A stretch of 64,000 nt of DNA from Anthopleura xanthogrammica (GCA_964019055.1 OZ025215.1:12309020-12373019), one strand, 5' to 3'. Positions 1-25,734 are shown, counted from the stretch's first letter. Numbers and translations: made by a program. Notes: a model not told the origin generated them from the sequence alone.

Positions 1-195
1 ACACCACAACAAACATACCCGCACCACACCAACATACCCCCACCACACCAACATACCCGCACCACACCAACATACCTACACCACACCAACATACCTACAC
101 CACAACAAACATACCCGCACCACACCAACATACCTGCACCACACCAACATACCCGCACCACAACAAACATACCCGCACCACACCAACATACCCCC
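1..195. repeat. Short tandem repeat array, unit about 19-20 bp
   Basis: About ten imperfect copies of a unit like accaacatacccgcaccac fill the left edge. Some units have aacaaacat in place of accaacat. The array lies in the intron before the first visible vitellogenin exon and probably continues out of the window. Confidence 0.9.
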
Positions 196-252
196 ATCCT
201 CCACACAAACCACCATCTCTACCTAATCAATCTTTTTTTCGTGTTTGTACAG

Positions 253-14847
<14,595 letters not shown>

Positions 14848-14885
14848 TGCTGAATCAATACCAACTAGCCATACCCTGAAAATTA

Positions 14886-15088
14886 CAGCTCGACGCACAA
14901 AAGTATGACCACATTTAATGTATTTGTATACTTCTATACACAGGCTTAATTTTGCTACTAAACAAGCTTTTACATGCCTTGTTTGGTAAAACCAGCCAGG
15001 CAGAAATGTGTCAGTTTAAAGTACAAATGCCTGTGCATAAAAGTATGTGAATACATTAAAAGTGGTCATACTTTTGTGCGTTGTGCTG
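14886..15088. mobile_element. Tc1/mariner-like MITE flanked by TA
   Basis: The inverted repeats begin CAGC and share cgcacaaaagtatgaccac. Each end is bordered by TA (14884-14885 and 15089-15090), the target duplication expected of Tc1/mariner transposons. The element sits between the vitellogenin stop codon and its polyadenylation signal, so it should be part of the 3' UTR. Confidence 0.75.
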
Positions 15089-15166
15089 TAAATAGACAGA
15101 CAGACATAATGCATGAACAAAGGACAAATGAGCAAAAATCTATGAAACAACATAATATTAATCACA

Positions 15167-15172
15167 AATAAA
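15167..15172 (+). terminator. Polyadenylation signal AATAAA of vitellogenin
   Basis: First canonical AATAAA after the stop codon at 14847. The 3' UTR would be about 330 bases and would include the MITE. Confidence 0.55.
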
Positions 15173-15965
15173 CTTAACCTATTAATTTTAATTCATTTTC
15201 AGTATTTTTCATTTATTCTAATAACAGCTGTAATAAATAATTATATTTCAGAAATTTTAGCAAGCTTTGCACAGTTAAACAAGAATTTATGCTCAGCCAA
15301 ATATCTTGTAGACTAAAATAATTATAAAGATTGATAGTTTAAAAAAACATTTTCTTAAATAATTACCATGAAGTATGTGAACTTTAGGCCATCACAAGCC
15401 TTAAAGTGGCCGCTTCTCTAGTCAGCAAAAAATTATAATATTTTTTGGTTTCTGAATGCAAAAACTCATTATCATAAGTGAAAAATATATATACTCTTGA
15501 TTCTAAATAAAACCTATTTTGATAAGAGCTGTGTGTAATGATTTCTACATATACTGTATATCGATAAACACCAATACTATTTTTGTATGTGTAAAGAAAT
15601 AACTTTATAATGAATCCATATTTTTCAAAATAATGCAGACAAGAAACCAAAATTCCAGACATTTAGGTTCTTGTCTTCAACTAGGTCAAATTCATAATGA
15701 TCTTAGTAATGTTTTGATTATTGCTGTAGTTTTAAATGTGAGTTGAAACCAAAACCATCAGCTTGGGATTCAAAGTTTCAGATTGATTAATAATGTAAAG
15801 ATAAATATGGTTAAATAAATTGGGATGTGACAAGGTTGACATGGTTTACTCAGTTGTCCAAGCTAGGCACCTCCCACCAAACAAGCACATCAAGCTCATC
15901 TACTTGTGATAAGTTTAACTGATGCTTGCGCTACATCCTTCAAAATTTGAGAGAATAGTTTTAGA
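15173..15965. other. AT-rich gap between converging genes
   Basis: No supportable gene. It separates the 3' ends of vitellogenin (+) and the hydrolase (-) and probably holds the hydrolase 3' UTR. Confidence 0.6.
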
Positions 15966-17771
15966 TCAATTGATTCTGGAGCCAATTTCTTTGATGAAAT
16001 TCAAGCAATGTTCTTCAACTGATTGCCCTTCATTTAGCATCCTTCCAAAGGATAGAACTAATGAAAGATGGTTCGTGTTCTTCACCACATGATACCAACA
16101 TGCATATTCTTTTATTCCCAAAAGTTTTACAAACTCTTCAGCATCTTGCCGTAAGAGAGGATCTCTCTCTGCATTCAGGATGAGAAATGGAGTTTTGTCT
16201 TGATTTAGATTACTGACAGTACAAGAACACCCTAAAATATCATCACCATGACAACATGTACATGAGTAAGGTTTACAATTTGTTTCCATGGTAATTTCTT
16301 TCTGTCTCATTAGTTGATGGTAGGGTGAAGCAGCCATCCAGTCGTCATGGTTGCTTCCAAATGCTGGTCTGAGGAAGAGATACTCCAGGAGACCACCTGA
16401 AAGAATGTGTAGGTTGTAGACACCTGACAGTGACATGACGCCCTTAGAGAAATAATACAATCATGTTTAGAAATAAAACAATTATTAAAGGCAATAAATT
16501 AATACTCCTATCCCAGCTAATATACAGAAATACAGTGAAAAATAATAGAGATAAGGGGAGGAAAAAAGAAGGAAAAATTGGGAAGAAAAAGGAACAAGTA
16601 AAGGGAAGACTAATGGATGGGAGAGGAAGAGAAGAAAGAGAAGAAGTTGAGGGAAAGAAAGGATGGAATTAAGAAAAAAGGAGAGGAATAAAATGGGATA
16701 AAAATTATTGTTTTTCTAATGACAAAAATTTGTTTTATCTACTGAGTAAAGAAATCTGTATTGAGTAATATAAAATTAAAATAACAAGAAACTACTTACC
16801 TTAATATCAGTTACCGATAACCCCACTTTTGCCAAGTATCCAGGATCAAGTGCTAATAGTGAAACCAAATGCCCACCAGCCGAATGCCCACAAAGGAAGA
16901 TTTTATTTGGATCAAATTTCTTGGTTTTAGAGCCATAATCTTTGATCCATTTTACACTGAGTGCAACATCAGTTACGTGCGATGGGTGCGTCACGACAGG
17001 ACGCCATGTCTGCTGGAATGTCCCAAAGGAATGAAGTAGGCATAGACCAAGACATAAGGTAAAACATATCATCACCGATGTAACATTTATGTTGATTATA
17101 AGCATGGATATTGCTGTTACAAGGAGTGATATTAATAATGGCCAGAACTTCTCTAATGGTGTAATGAAATACCCTTCACCAGCGTTGCAAATAATGAACC
17201 ATAAAATGAAGAACGATGAGAGAACTAAGATAACAGAAACAGTGAATAGAGGCATGTATGATATTGTAGCAAAGTCTAAAGTTGTGAAATTAAAACCAAA
17301 AATCTGTGAAGAATAGACCAGTACAGCAATGCAGAAAAGTGGAGTTAGTAGAACTGATAAAGACATCAGAAAGGAAAAACATAGCTCAATTATCAGCCAG
17401 GGAAACTCTAGTCGACTCAATCGATACGAAACAACGGCACAAGCGACTCCATCTCTGGCAAAAGCCTTGCCAACATTCCAGTAAGCTTCATAGTATGCTA
17501 AAGCCAAAGCTACCAGAAGATTGGTGTCGTAACAAGAGAAATAATGGCGATAAGCTCTTCTGTCGCCCCTCATCCATCCTCCGCCATGAATAAACACTAC
17601 GACTGGGGTTTCACAGTTGGACTCTTTAGGTAGAAATAAATCCAGCTTATTTTTTGATAGGATATCATCTTTGCCGTCTTCACGTCCACTTAGAATGTTA
17701 TGACTATCTTTGTACGGCAGGTCTTGTAGTATTGTGCAATTTGACTCGGCATGTTGACAATTCATCTTCAT
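15966..17771 (-). CDS. Alpha/beta-hydrolase with an embedded membrane region (ICME/arylformamidase-like)
   Basis: Two coding exons on the minus strand, 17771-16800 and 16442-15966, joined in phase 0, give 482 residues. FIHGGGW (about residues 60-66) is the oxyanion-hole motif, GHSAGGH near residue 295 is the nucleophile elbow, AERDPL supplies the acid and NTNHLSL the catalytic histidine, so the triad appears complete. Between HGGGW and GHSAGG lie four or five hydrophobic stretches (roughly residues 130-255) that look like membrane spans. The HGGGW family includes isoprenylcysteine methylesterase, kynurenine formamidase and arylacetamide deacetylase-like enzymes. The substrate cannot be told from sequence; membrane location makes a lipid or prenyl-ester substrate plausible. 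The start is the first ATG of the open frame. Confidence 0.8.
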
Positions 17772-18049
17772 TCCATAAAAAAATTCCTTTAGTTTTGATG
17801 ATAGGAGTAGAATTTACAAATATCAGTTATTCATTTGAACTCAAGGAAAAACCTGTTAAATTTTCAAACAAGAGTTCAACCCAACCTTTCACCTGGAAGT
17901 TGTTAGTTGAATGACGACAGCCGTTTTCACCAGGCGTTCCTAGTAAATGATTTGGCACTCGTGGGGTTCCTGTGGTACAATTTCCGCCCCCTCCCCCTTC
18001 CCCCCAAAGAAAAAAGAACAAATATAAAACTGAAAAACATTATGCTCAG

Positions 18050-18056
18050 ATATTTA
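18050..18056 (-). terminator. Polyadenylation signal of the cysteine-rich peptide gene
   Basis: AATAAA on the minus strand (tttatt on the plus strand), about 150 bases after the stop codon at 18205. Confidence 0.5.
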
Positions 18057-18204
18057 TTGTTAAGATCAAACGAGTGAAATTACATTGACAGTAAAACATT
18101 TTACCTCAAAAATAATTTCTTAAATCTACTGATTGTTCTACAGTTCTCTGGTTATCATATCCATTCGGTCTGTTGTGCAGGTTTACAGTAAGTCGAGATT
18201 TGGT

Positions 18205-19062
18205 TTAAAAGCGACACGACCAGTTGCATTGAAATCCACTGCCAGGGGGCCATTTTGGGTAGCATATGCACCTACAACCACCGCTACACCACGATGGACA
18301 GAGCCCGAAACAGTTCTCCTTGAGAGCAACGAAGCCTCTCTTGGCTGCTGCACCTGAAAAACCAAAGATATATGACGAGAAATAAGCAACAGTGCCGGTG
18401 AAAATCCAAGACCTTGAGTGAGTGGGGAAAGCCAGAAGGGATTGTTACGCGTCCTGGAGCAAGAATTACTGCCAAATCCACAAAAACTGTTTCTGTTTTT
18501 TCCCCCGCATAAGCCATAAGCCGAAAAGGAACCAATTTGTTGTACTGACGGGGCTTTCTCTTACATTTTCGACTTTCAGTCGTGCGGTTAAAAATATATA
18601 ATAAATGGAAACCTTATTTTTAGAAGGGAAAGATTCGGTAACGAAGGTTGGAAGGAAGCAAGGAAGCAAGGAAGCAAGGAAGGAAGGAAGGAAGGAAGGA
18701 AGGAAGGAAGGAAACAAACTAGCAAGCAAGCAAGCAATGAACTAATTAAGGAAGCAAGGAAACAAGCAAGGAAAAAACCAAGGAACTGAGCAAGGAAGCT
18801 AGAAAGGAAGCAAGGAAGGTAGGAAGGAAGCAAGGAAGGTAGGAAGGAAGCAAGCAAGAAAGGAAGGAAGCAAGGAAGGAAGCAAGGAAGGAAAGAAAGC
18901 AAGCAAGTAGGCAAGTGAGATAGGAAGATAGGAAGCTAGGATGGAAGGAAGGCAAGGAAACACTGAGGAAAATAAACATGATGCTCCATCAGTACCTTCA
19001 CTTGGAAGAGCAAACATTGCCAAACCAACAGCAATAACCAAAATCACAACTAAACGATTCAT
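18205..19062 (-). CDS. Secreted small cysteine-rich peptide precursor (candidate toxin or antimicrobial peptide)
   Basis: Two coding exons on the minus strand: 19062-18996 (ATG, 22 codons plus one base) and 18353-18205. Together they encode 71 residues. The first exon is a typical signal peptide: basic start, then a Val/Ile/Leu/Ala core. Just after it lies a Lys-Arg pair suited to propeptide removal. The rest, about 43 residues, has eight cysteines spaced C-x3-C-x3-C-x3-C-x-C-x-C-x11-C-x3-C and ends at Arg-Phe. A leading exon (about 19410-19348) and an acceptor eight bases before the ATG complete the model. Signal peptide, dibasic site and dense cysteines are typical of cnidarian toxins, defensin-like peptides and coral small cysteine-rich proteins. 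I do not recognise this cysteine frame, so its activity is unknown. The joined reading frame spans an intron and is easily missed. Confidence 0.72.
18640..18960. repeat. Degenerate AAGG/AAGC tetranucleotide region
   Basis: Imperfect aaggaagcaaggaagg repeats fill the intron of the cysteine-rich peptide gene. Leu/Ser/Phe/Pro/Cys-rich open frames across it are artefacts. Confidence 0.93.
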
Positions 19063-19434
19063 CTTTGGCACTAAAAATATCATAAAAACTCAAATCAAAA
19101 ATCATAAAAACTAAAAATCATATTAAAAAAATTGTTAAAAGCTTATCATGTCGATGATCGTCGTTTTACAGTATCATTGTTGATAAAGCAAAAAATCTTC
19201 AGTTCTCGACGTGCTTCAGTTCAGAGTTGTTGTAACAAAGACAAATTGAAAATCTTTGGAGATACATAATACACTAACAACTAAAATATACTATAAACAA
19301 GAACTAAATATGATAACTACTAAATAACTTTTGCAGAAATTTCGAACCTTTGGCGTGGTCAGTTGATTTCTGATATTTCTCTTGCGTCTCCTTCTTCGTC
19401 GGAAATGGTTTGAGCATACCGACTTGAAAAACTG

Positions 19435-19443
19435 GTATTTATA
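19435..19443 (-). promoter_or_regulatory. TATA box of the cysteine-rich peptide gene
   Basis: TATAAATAC on the minus strand. About 30 bases downstream starts a short leading exon that ends at a donor after 19348 (caaag|gttcg). Confidence 0.6.
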
Positions 19444-19477
19444 GCTTTCTTGACAAGAAAAACAAGCCGTTTCAGTT

Positions 19478-19516
19478 CACACGTCCTGCACTCTGATCAG
19501 AGTTACAGGACGTGTG
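19478..19516. promoter_or_regulatory. 39-bp near-perfect palindrome upstream of the TATA box
   Basis: The sequence starts cacacgtcctg and ends caggacgtgtg, centred on actctgatcagagt. It lies about 35 bp upstream of the minus-strand TATA box. The symmetry suggests a dimeric DNA-binding protein; that is an inference. Confidence 0.45.
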
Positions 19517-19519
19517 TAT

Positions 19520-20907
19520 CGACGTCATAGCATGTAACGGTGTTTAGTTTTCCAGTTTCTAGCCAAGGTTTAAAGGATTAGTAATTTGAGACGTGTATGG
19601 TTGAAGTGATAGCTAGAGCGGAACAAGGCTGACTATTAACATTTATTATTATAAAGAAAATAATGCTTGAAACAACTTAAAAGCTCACAAGGGTGAAGAG
19701 AAACAAATTTAAGTAGTACACAACTTACTCGAGGTATTAAAAAAAAAGAAAAAGAAAATTTAAAAGAAGGGAAAGGGAAAGAGGAAAAAACAAAATCATG
19801 AAAACGAAATATTTTTCTATGAGGTAGCAAGAAAAATTATTAATATTGATACAAAAATGGATGAAACGGAGTGGAGAAAACATGTGTGTGTGGGTGTGTT
19901 TGTTGTTGTAAAGATTAATTCATACGAATATAGGTAACTCCAATCAACGAAAAACCCGGATGTTAATTTGGAAATTGTCCTCAGTCTTGTAAGTGATAAC
20001 AATTATAACAAATAATTAATATCATGTCGATGGAAAGTAAAATTTGTAAGATTTTCTGGTGAAGACATGCAAAAGAATTTCAATCTCTTGAGAATTGGAA
20101 CCTATTGTTTTGTCTTCCAAATTGACCTGCATTCCGACGTGCTGCAAGGGGTCTATATATTATCAAACGTGTTTTTGAGTAGGTATCAGTTGGGCCAAGA
20201 TCAAGGACAAGTCGATTTTTTTCGATTCATATCCGCATTATTGTCGGGTCGGTTTTCGCTTGGCAGTGATATGATAACATCCCGTTTTGCTGAATAATAA
20301 AAGCGTGTGAACATTCATGTTCTCTCAAAGCACAGGGAGCCCAACTTGGTAAGCCAATACTGTATAATACACTGACTTAGAAAATAAGAGAGGAAAAACT
20401 GAAGGAAAATATGTAATTGTTTTCGGGTATTATTAGTACTCATTCATATCAACTGTTGGTAACAGCTGCAGAGGTGCTTTCTATGGCTTTTTTAAAACAC
20501 ATATTCGAATTAATTTACTGGATGTTAAATAAAAGTGCAGTAATATTGAAATTAAAACTCCTTAAAAGGCCTTCATGTTCATTCTCACAGTTGGAAGGCC
20601 AACATTTGTGTGCTTGCACATGAAGGATAACGTCAAACAGGGTTGAAAAGCCATACATTAAGGATATTACCATGTCTTTGTCTCATGATCTAAAGGTCTT
20701 GTTCTGCCTTGTATATACAACGAGAAAGTCAAAAGCTTCCACCGCCTTCTTCTAGCTTAGTTCCTGAGGCGTGCCTTCCAAGTTCAAACTTCACCAATTT
20801 GAGTTTAGAGAGTCCTTGTTGTGGTAGAAGAACTCACCAAGTCAGTCAAATTATATGCATCTTGCAGCGAGTGTTATCCCACGTTCAATTAACTCAGTAA
20901 CGTTGCA
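19520..20907. other. Intergenic region with a MITE fragment
   Basis: Nothing coding is supported. It holds an A/G-rich patch (19735-19795) and a partial copy of the 'tagacccctt' MITE family at 20071-20160. Confidence 0.6.
20071..20160. mobile_element. Partial copy of the 'tagacccctt' MITE family
   Basis: Contains aatttcaatctcttgagaat, attgttttgtcttccaaatt and the end gctgcaaggggtctatat. One arm is missing compared with the full copy at 37704-37838. Confidence 0.8.
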
Positions 20908-21700
20908 ATGAACTTAACTCTTGGAAACAGTACATGCATATTCTTTCCTCATATTGACATGAAGACACTCTCCAGCACGGACAGTTTTTATTATTTTAGC
21001 AAAGTTATAGCAACCATCAACTGCCTTTCTTCACCAGTTTCTGCTGTTGGTAATGCTCTTGTCCTGATGGGTATAATCACATCTCCTTCACTTCACAATC
21101 CTGCGAATATTCTCATCGCTGCGCTTGCATTATCGGATTTCGTCATCGGAGCTGTAGTGCAGCCAATGTATGGGGCAGGAACGGTCAAGATAGATCTTTT
21201 TCTAGATTGTATATTTAGAGATCATTTGGATCACTCTTGTCTTGAGTAAAGTCGGAATGTTCGGGGCTGTTCTTGGAATTGTTGCTTGGTGTTTTTCGTG
21301 TTTTGTAATAACTTTTTCTTACATCAAAGTTTTTCTTCTTGTTCGTCGTCATCGTCGTCAAATTCAAATTCAACAAGCTGCAGTTCAGGCCAACCAAGCC
21401 GCTGGTAACGTTCAGAATGTTAATACTTTGACTGCATCACAAATTAAACTAGCTATTACTATGGGATATATCATCGGGTTCTCCTTGCTGTTTTGTGTAC
21501 CTACTGCAATTGTTTTCGGAATATCCTTGTTCAAGAAGCCGAGTGAAGCTTTATTCAACGGTGAATCACTTGCCCTTGCCATTCACATGACATCCAGTAG
21601 CTTGAACCCTTTATTTTGCTGCTCAAGAATGCCAGAGCTTAGACAAGCAGTCAAGAAGAAACTATCAAAACTATGCCATGTTTGTCAAGCTTCAGGTTAA
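20908..21700 (+). pseudogene. Class A GPCR pseudogene with internal deletion and frameshift
   Basis: The first frame (20908-21249) encodes an N-terminus and TM1-TM2: VSAVGNALVL, then NILIAALALSDF with the TM2 Asp. It runs to DCIF, the cysteine before TM3. From about 21215 the match moves to another frame and resumes at IIW, the start of TM4. About 50 codons for TM3, its ERY motif and the second cytoplasmic loop are missing, and the TM4-TM5 stretch is shortened too. The second frame continues to TM7 and ends at 21700, with NPLFC in place of NPxxY. The intact paralogue at 23623 shows what is lost. A receptor without TM3 should not work. Confidence 0.82.
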
Positions 21701-23370
21701 GGTGACCTTCGCGGGTAAAATGTTTTCATATTAAGTTTTCATATTAATCTTTCTTTTTGAACAAAAATTGTTTCTAAATTTTTGAAGTTCGCTAGTTATT
21801 TTAGAAAACACGATTTGAAGGGAAAATAAATCAAAACCGAAGGCGTCGTAATCCTTGTTAATCCTATTATACTTGAGTCAGTTACTCTTTCGATTTTCCC
21901 GCGTGATAATTCGTGACCTACCACGCTTCGAAACTCTGGCGCTTTCTGATTTCTTTTGCGTTTTGAATACGTTTTGTATACTTTCGATACCTTTGGGAAT
22001 TCTGCATTATTTTTACAGTGTCTTTATTAAAAGTTTACCGGAGAAACGAAGTGTTCGATTTTTTTAACAGAATTTAACGCTGATTCCAAAAATGGAAAGA
22101 ATAAGCCGAGACTGTCCTAGCTGAGCTCGTTTTCAAGATAATGAATTTTTAATATTACGATCTTGACAAGTTTTTGAAAGAAAAATGGCGTACACCACAA
22201 GCTTTGCACTACGAAATTCATAACTCGAAAACTAAAAAAATTAAAAACTATGGAGGTAATTTTCTCAGGACATCTGATTTACTTTAAGCATTATTTTCGA
22301 AGACTAAAAATATTTGATGAAGGGTTTCAAAAAAAAAAAAGTTCAAGATTCAGCATTTTAATTTGTTAGCTTAATGAACCGAAAATCGTTCTCAAACGAC
22401 AACAACAAAAACATGCACCTACGACGCTTTGTTTATTTAAGTTCTAATAATTACGGAAAGTTTGCTTTTTATCTGTTGTTTTAGTAAATTCAAAGAAGAA
22501 TATGCAGTTCAGGCCAACCAGAATATGCAGTCCTGTGTAAAATTTTAGGGTTTTGCCGGCCCTGTTATTATAAGATCTTGAACGGATTTTGGGCGCGCGC
22601 ACATCGTGGGTTCAAATTGAACGTTCAAAAGTAGTCACCTTAAAAAAGAAATGTTTTTTTTTTTAATATTTCTTAAAAACTTGATTGAATCATGGCTTAC
22701 TGCTAAAAGGCGGTTCCATCTCATTACGAAAGTAAGATACCACTAAATAACGATGCGCCACAAGTTCATATTATCTAGTTCTTGATTTGGGGAAAAAGTT
22801 TCCTTACTTTCAACTAATGACCAAAGTCTGCATATTGAAAATAACATTTAACAAGGAAACGTTTTGTTTTTCTTTACTATTATTTTGATCTTTTTTCATT
22901 GAGGTGAGAACTTCCCAGTAATTTTTATTTGAACATCTAAATGGCTTCCAACTGCCAACAGTTATTACATTTGAGGCCAGTTATTACATTTGTGGCCTCT
23001 AAAAGCATATTCTGATTTCTGATTGGTTCGATACGAAGACCAGTTGATAATCACACTACCATGGACTAGTTAGTGTAATAAAAAGAGTAATTATGTTACG
23101 CCATGATGAATTCAAAGGACCCGACGTGTTATTGGTGATCAGCGATTTCCAAAGATATCTTTATTGGTCATTGTCAGCTTCATATTAGATGTTAACGTTG
23201 ATTAACTTTTTTCGGTAATTTCTCATCCTTTTTGACCAAAGGTCCTTCGTGGCGTTTGTTCAGGTTAAATCCCAGATAATAGGACATTTTCGATTCACTT
23301 TGTCAAATCTAAGTGACGTGTCTAAAAATTATGCAATTTTGTTTGAGTTTTAATAGCTGAGCTAACGTAC
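21701..23370. other. Intergenic region between the two GPCR copies
   Basis: AT-rich. A short stretch near 22503-22520 (gcagttcaggccaacca) repeats part of the GPCR third-loop coding sequence, probably a small duplication remnant. A doubled gttattacatttg motif lies at 22961-22995. No gene seen. Confidence 0.5.
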
Positions 23371-23373
23371 TAT

Positions 23374-23395
23374 TATAAAAGGACCTATATAAAAG
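23374..23395 (+). promoter_or_regulatory. Two TATA-like motifs upstream of the intact GPCR
   Basis: tataaaa at 23374-23380 and tatataaaag ending at about 23395, some 230-250 bp before the chosen ATG. Confidence 0.45.
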
Positions 23396-23622
23396 TTATC
23401 CCAACGAGCAGCTGGTTGATCAGTCAATGGCTATTTACTCAAGTCTTGATGGACATCTGAATGGGCTAGCGCCAAGAGAGCAAAATTAAATATATACGGT
23501 CTCTTGCTGGCGCCTCCTCCGCTAACAACTCCCTTAATATAGTGACTATATTCACTAATGAATCGATTTACCACGAGCAAGTGGAACGATTGGCTTCTTG
23601 GAAAAACGTGCACGGTTTAAAA

Positions 23623-24552
23623 ATGAGCGAAGGAAAGAAAGGAAGCATATTGTGGCATTCTGAACAGATGAATCCGATATTTTACGACTCAGAAAGTTTC
23701 TTTTACATCAGTAAAGTTATAACAGCTATGGACTGTCTTTCTGCACCAGTTTCTGCTGTTGGTAACGCTCTTGTCCTCATAGCTATAATCACATCTCCTT
23801 CACTTCAAAATCCTGCGAATATTCTCATCGCTGCACTCGCTTTGGCTGATTTTTTGGTCGGCGCTGTTGTGCAGCCCTTGTGTATTGGTTTCGTTACCAA
23901 TAAAACCTTTTTCCTTGATTGTACTTATCAAGATAGTGTTACTTTCCTTGGAGTTGTAACCACGTCTATATCAGTAACATTAATGTGTGCTGTTAGTTGT
24001 GAGAGGTATGCAGCTTTATTCCTACATCTAAGATACAACACACTCGTGACCAACACAAGAGCATCCATTGCTGCAGTTATCATTTGGAGTTTGTGGATGA
24101 CTATCATCTTCTCGTATATTCTAGGTGCCCGGGATAAATATTTAGTAATTGCAGATCAAATAGCATTTATTATAGGCTGGATAATATCTTCTTTTGTGAT
24201 TGGAGCTTCGTATATCAAGATATTCTTCCTTGTTCGTCGACATCGTCGTCAAATACATTCTCAACATGCAGCTGTATCAACAGTAAGTGCCAACACTATT
24301 TCCCAAACTAAACTTGCCATCACTATGGCTTATGTGATTGGCATTTCAATTCTGTGCTATCTTCCGACCATTATTGTTTTCCAAGTTTTCGTGGTTAACA
24401 GGAAGCCCAGTGCCTTTTTGTTCAACGCCTTTTTTCTGACCATGTCAATACAGATGGTAAGCAGTAGTTTTAATCCTGTTATTTACTGCTGGAGGCGAAG
24501 AGACATTAGGCGAGCAGTCATTGCGATGCTTAGAAAACTTCGGTGGTGTTAG
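23623..24552 (+). CDS. Class A (rhodopsin-type) G protein-coupled receptor
   Basis: A single-exon receptor of 309 residues with seven hydrophobic spans, at the plasma membrane. TM1 has GNALVL. TM2 has NILIAALALADF. The cysteine before TM3 is in DCTYQ. TM3 ends in CERY, the family's DRY position. TM6 has a proline in CYLPTI. TM7 has NPVIY, matching NPxxY. A basic RRHRRQ stretch opens the third cytoplasmic loop. The frame is open upstream to 23542, but the first ATG is at 23623 (aaaATGagc). It is most like amine, adenosine or melanocortin-type receptors expanded in anthozoans; the ligand is unknown. Intronless, as is common for such expanded receptors, and paralogous to the pseudogene at 20908. 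Confidence 0.88.
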   Translation: MSEGKKGSILWHSEQMNPIFYDSESFFYISKVITAMDCLSAPVSAVGNALVLIAIITSPSLQNPANILIAALALADFLVGAVVQPLCIGFVTNKTFFLDCTYQDSVTFLGVVTTSISVTLMCAVSCERYAALFLHLRYNTLVTNTRASIAAVIIWSLWMTIIFSYILGARDKYLVIADQIAFIIGWIISSFVIGASYIKIFFLVRRHRRQIHSQHAAVSTVSANTISQTKLAITMAYVIGISILCYLPTIIVFQVFVVNRKPSAFLFNAFFLTMSIQMVSSSFNPVIYCWRRRDIRRAVIAMLRKLRWC

Positions 24553-24744
24553 ACTGGACAACACAGTGCATCAAAGCTTACAAAGCACTCTGGGAAACCG
24601 AATAATGCAAAAATTGAACAGCAAAAACAAAGGGACTATCAGAAAAAATACCATGTTATTTTCGTCTGTTTAAATACTCATCTTTTCCATAGAAAATGTC
24701 GAAGGAACCGTCACATAACTTTTTAGACGAGCCGAAAAAGCTCT

Positions 24745-24830
24745 AGAAATTCGTGCTCGTTTACATTGAGGGACCAGTCATCCTTATGTGCAGGGGGAGG
24801 GGGGGGGGGGGGCTGGTGCATTTTGATTTT
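24745..24830 (+). mobile_element. Fragment of the 'agggaccggtcatt' element
   Basis: gagggaccagtcatccttatgtg, followed by a G-run, resembles the left end of the element at 61056-61501. The right end is not found. Confidence 0.5.
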
Positions 24831-25734
24831 CACTTACACAATTTTTCGTTTACAAAGTAGCCTGCTGTGCAAAGCAAGCTAGTTCAAATTAATCAAGTCA
24901 TAATCACATATGATTATGAAGAAGTTTGCTTTTAGGATGTCAGCTGTCGACTACACATGCAGATGACCCCATTTCATTACTGGGTTGCCATGGTGGCAAA
25001 CCAGTCTTAAAATGAAATCCGTTTTTTGGGCGTCAGGTAGACCATAATGTCTATTGTGACGTCACACGTCATGATTGGTCGAGAACTTGTAACCATAGCA
25101 ATAGTCTGTCCAATGAAGTTGTGTTGTGTTATGTATTTGTGTACAAATATGATCGACAATTTAATAGAATTTGCCACATGATATCGAGCACGAGGTATTT
25201 ATAGCTTTCGGTGTTTGGTTCTGTGGCCTACCATTATCTTTAGCTTTTTTAACGGTACGCTTAAACTACTTACAAACGCACGTACGTGTACGGCGTACGT
25301 GGTAGACCCACACTAAACGATGTTAGTGCGCGATTTTGGAACGGGTTGGTCCACGTACTCAAAGAGAGAAGTCTGAGTATCTATGAGCTATCTTTTAGAG
25401 GCCTTTAGAATCTATGAGCAAACTATGAGAATCATAGAACTAGACAAACTAGTTAAAATAGACTAAGAGAATCTATGAACTATCTAGCTATGATCAAACT
25501 AGATCTTACCAGATCTCAGATACAAAAAAAAATATACTGAGACAAACTACAAAACGACTGACAAACAAAGCTTTGATGAAAGCTGACTCCAAGAACTTAT
25601 AGAAGTCTCCTACAAGAAAGCGAACTGCCAAGACTCCTTGTTGAATATTTCCATTTATGAAAATACAGACCGGGAATACAGAAAACAAAAACTGAGGGAA
25701 AAACAAATGACCAGTTAAACACATTTTGGCTAAG

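Noticed and set aside
1..195. CRISPR-like or centromeric array
   Set aside because: Units are contiguous with no unique spacers, and the host is an animal; it is a simple minisatellite.
18466..19083. Long Leu/Pro/Ser/Cys frames on the minus strand around the AAGG repeat
   Set aside because: Repeat artefacts. Only the signal-peptide start at 19062 is taken as coding, and it splices out before the repeat.
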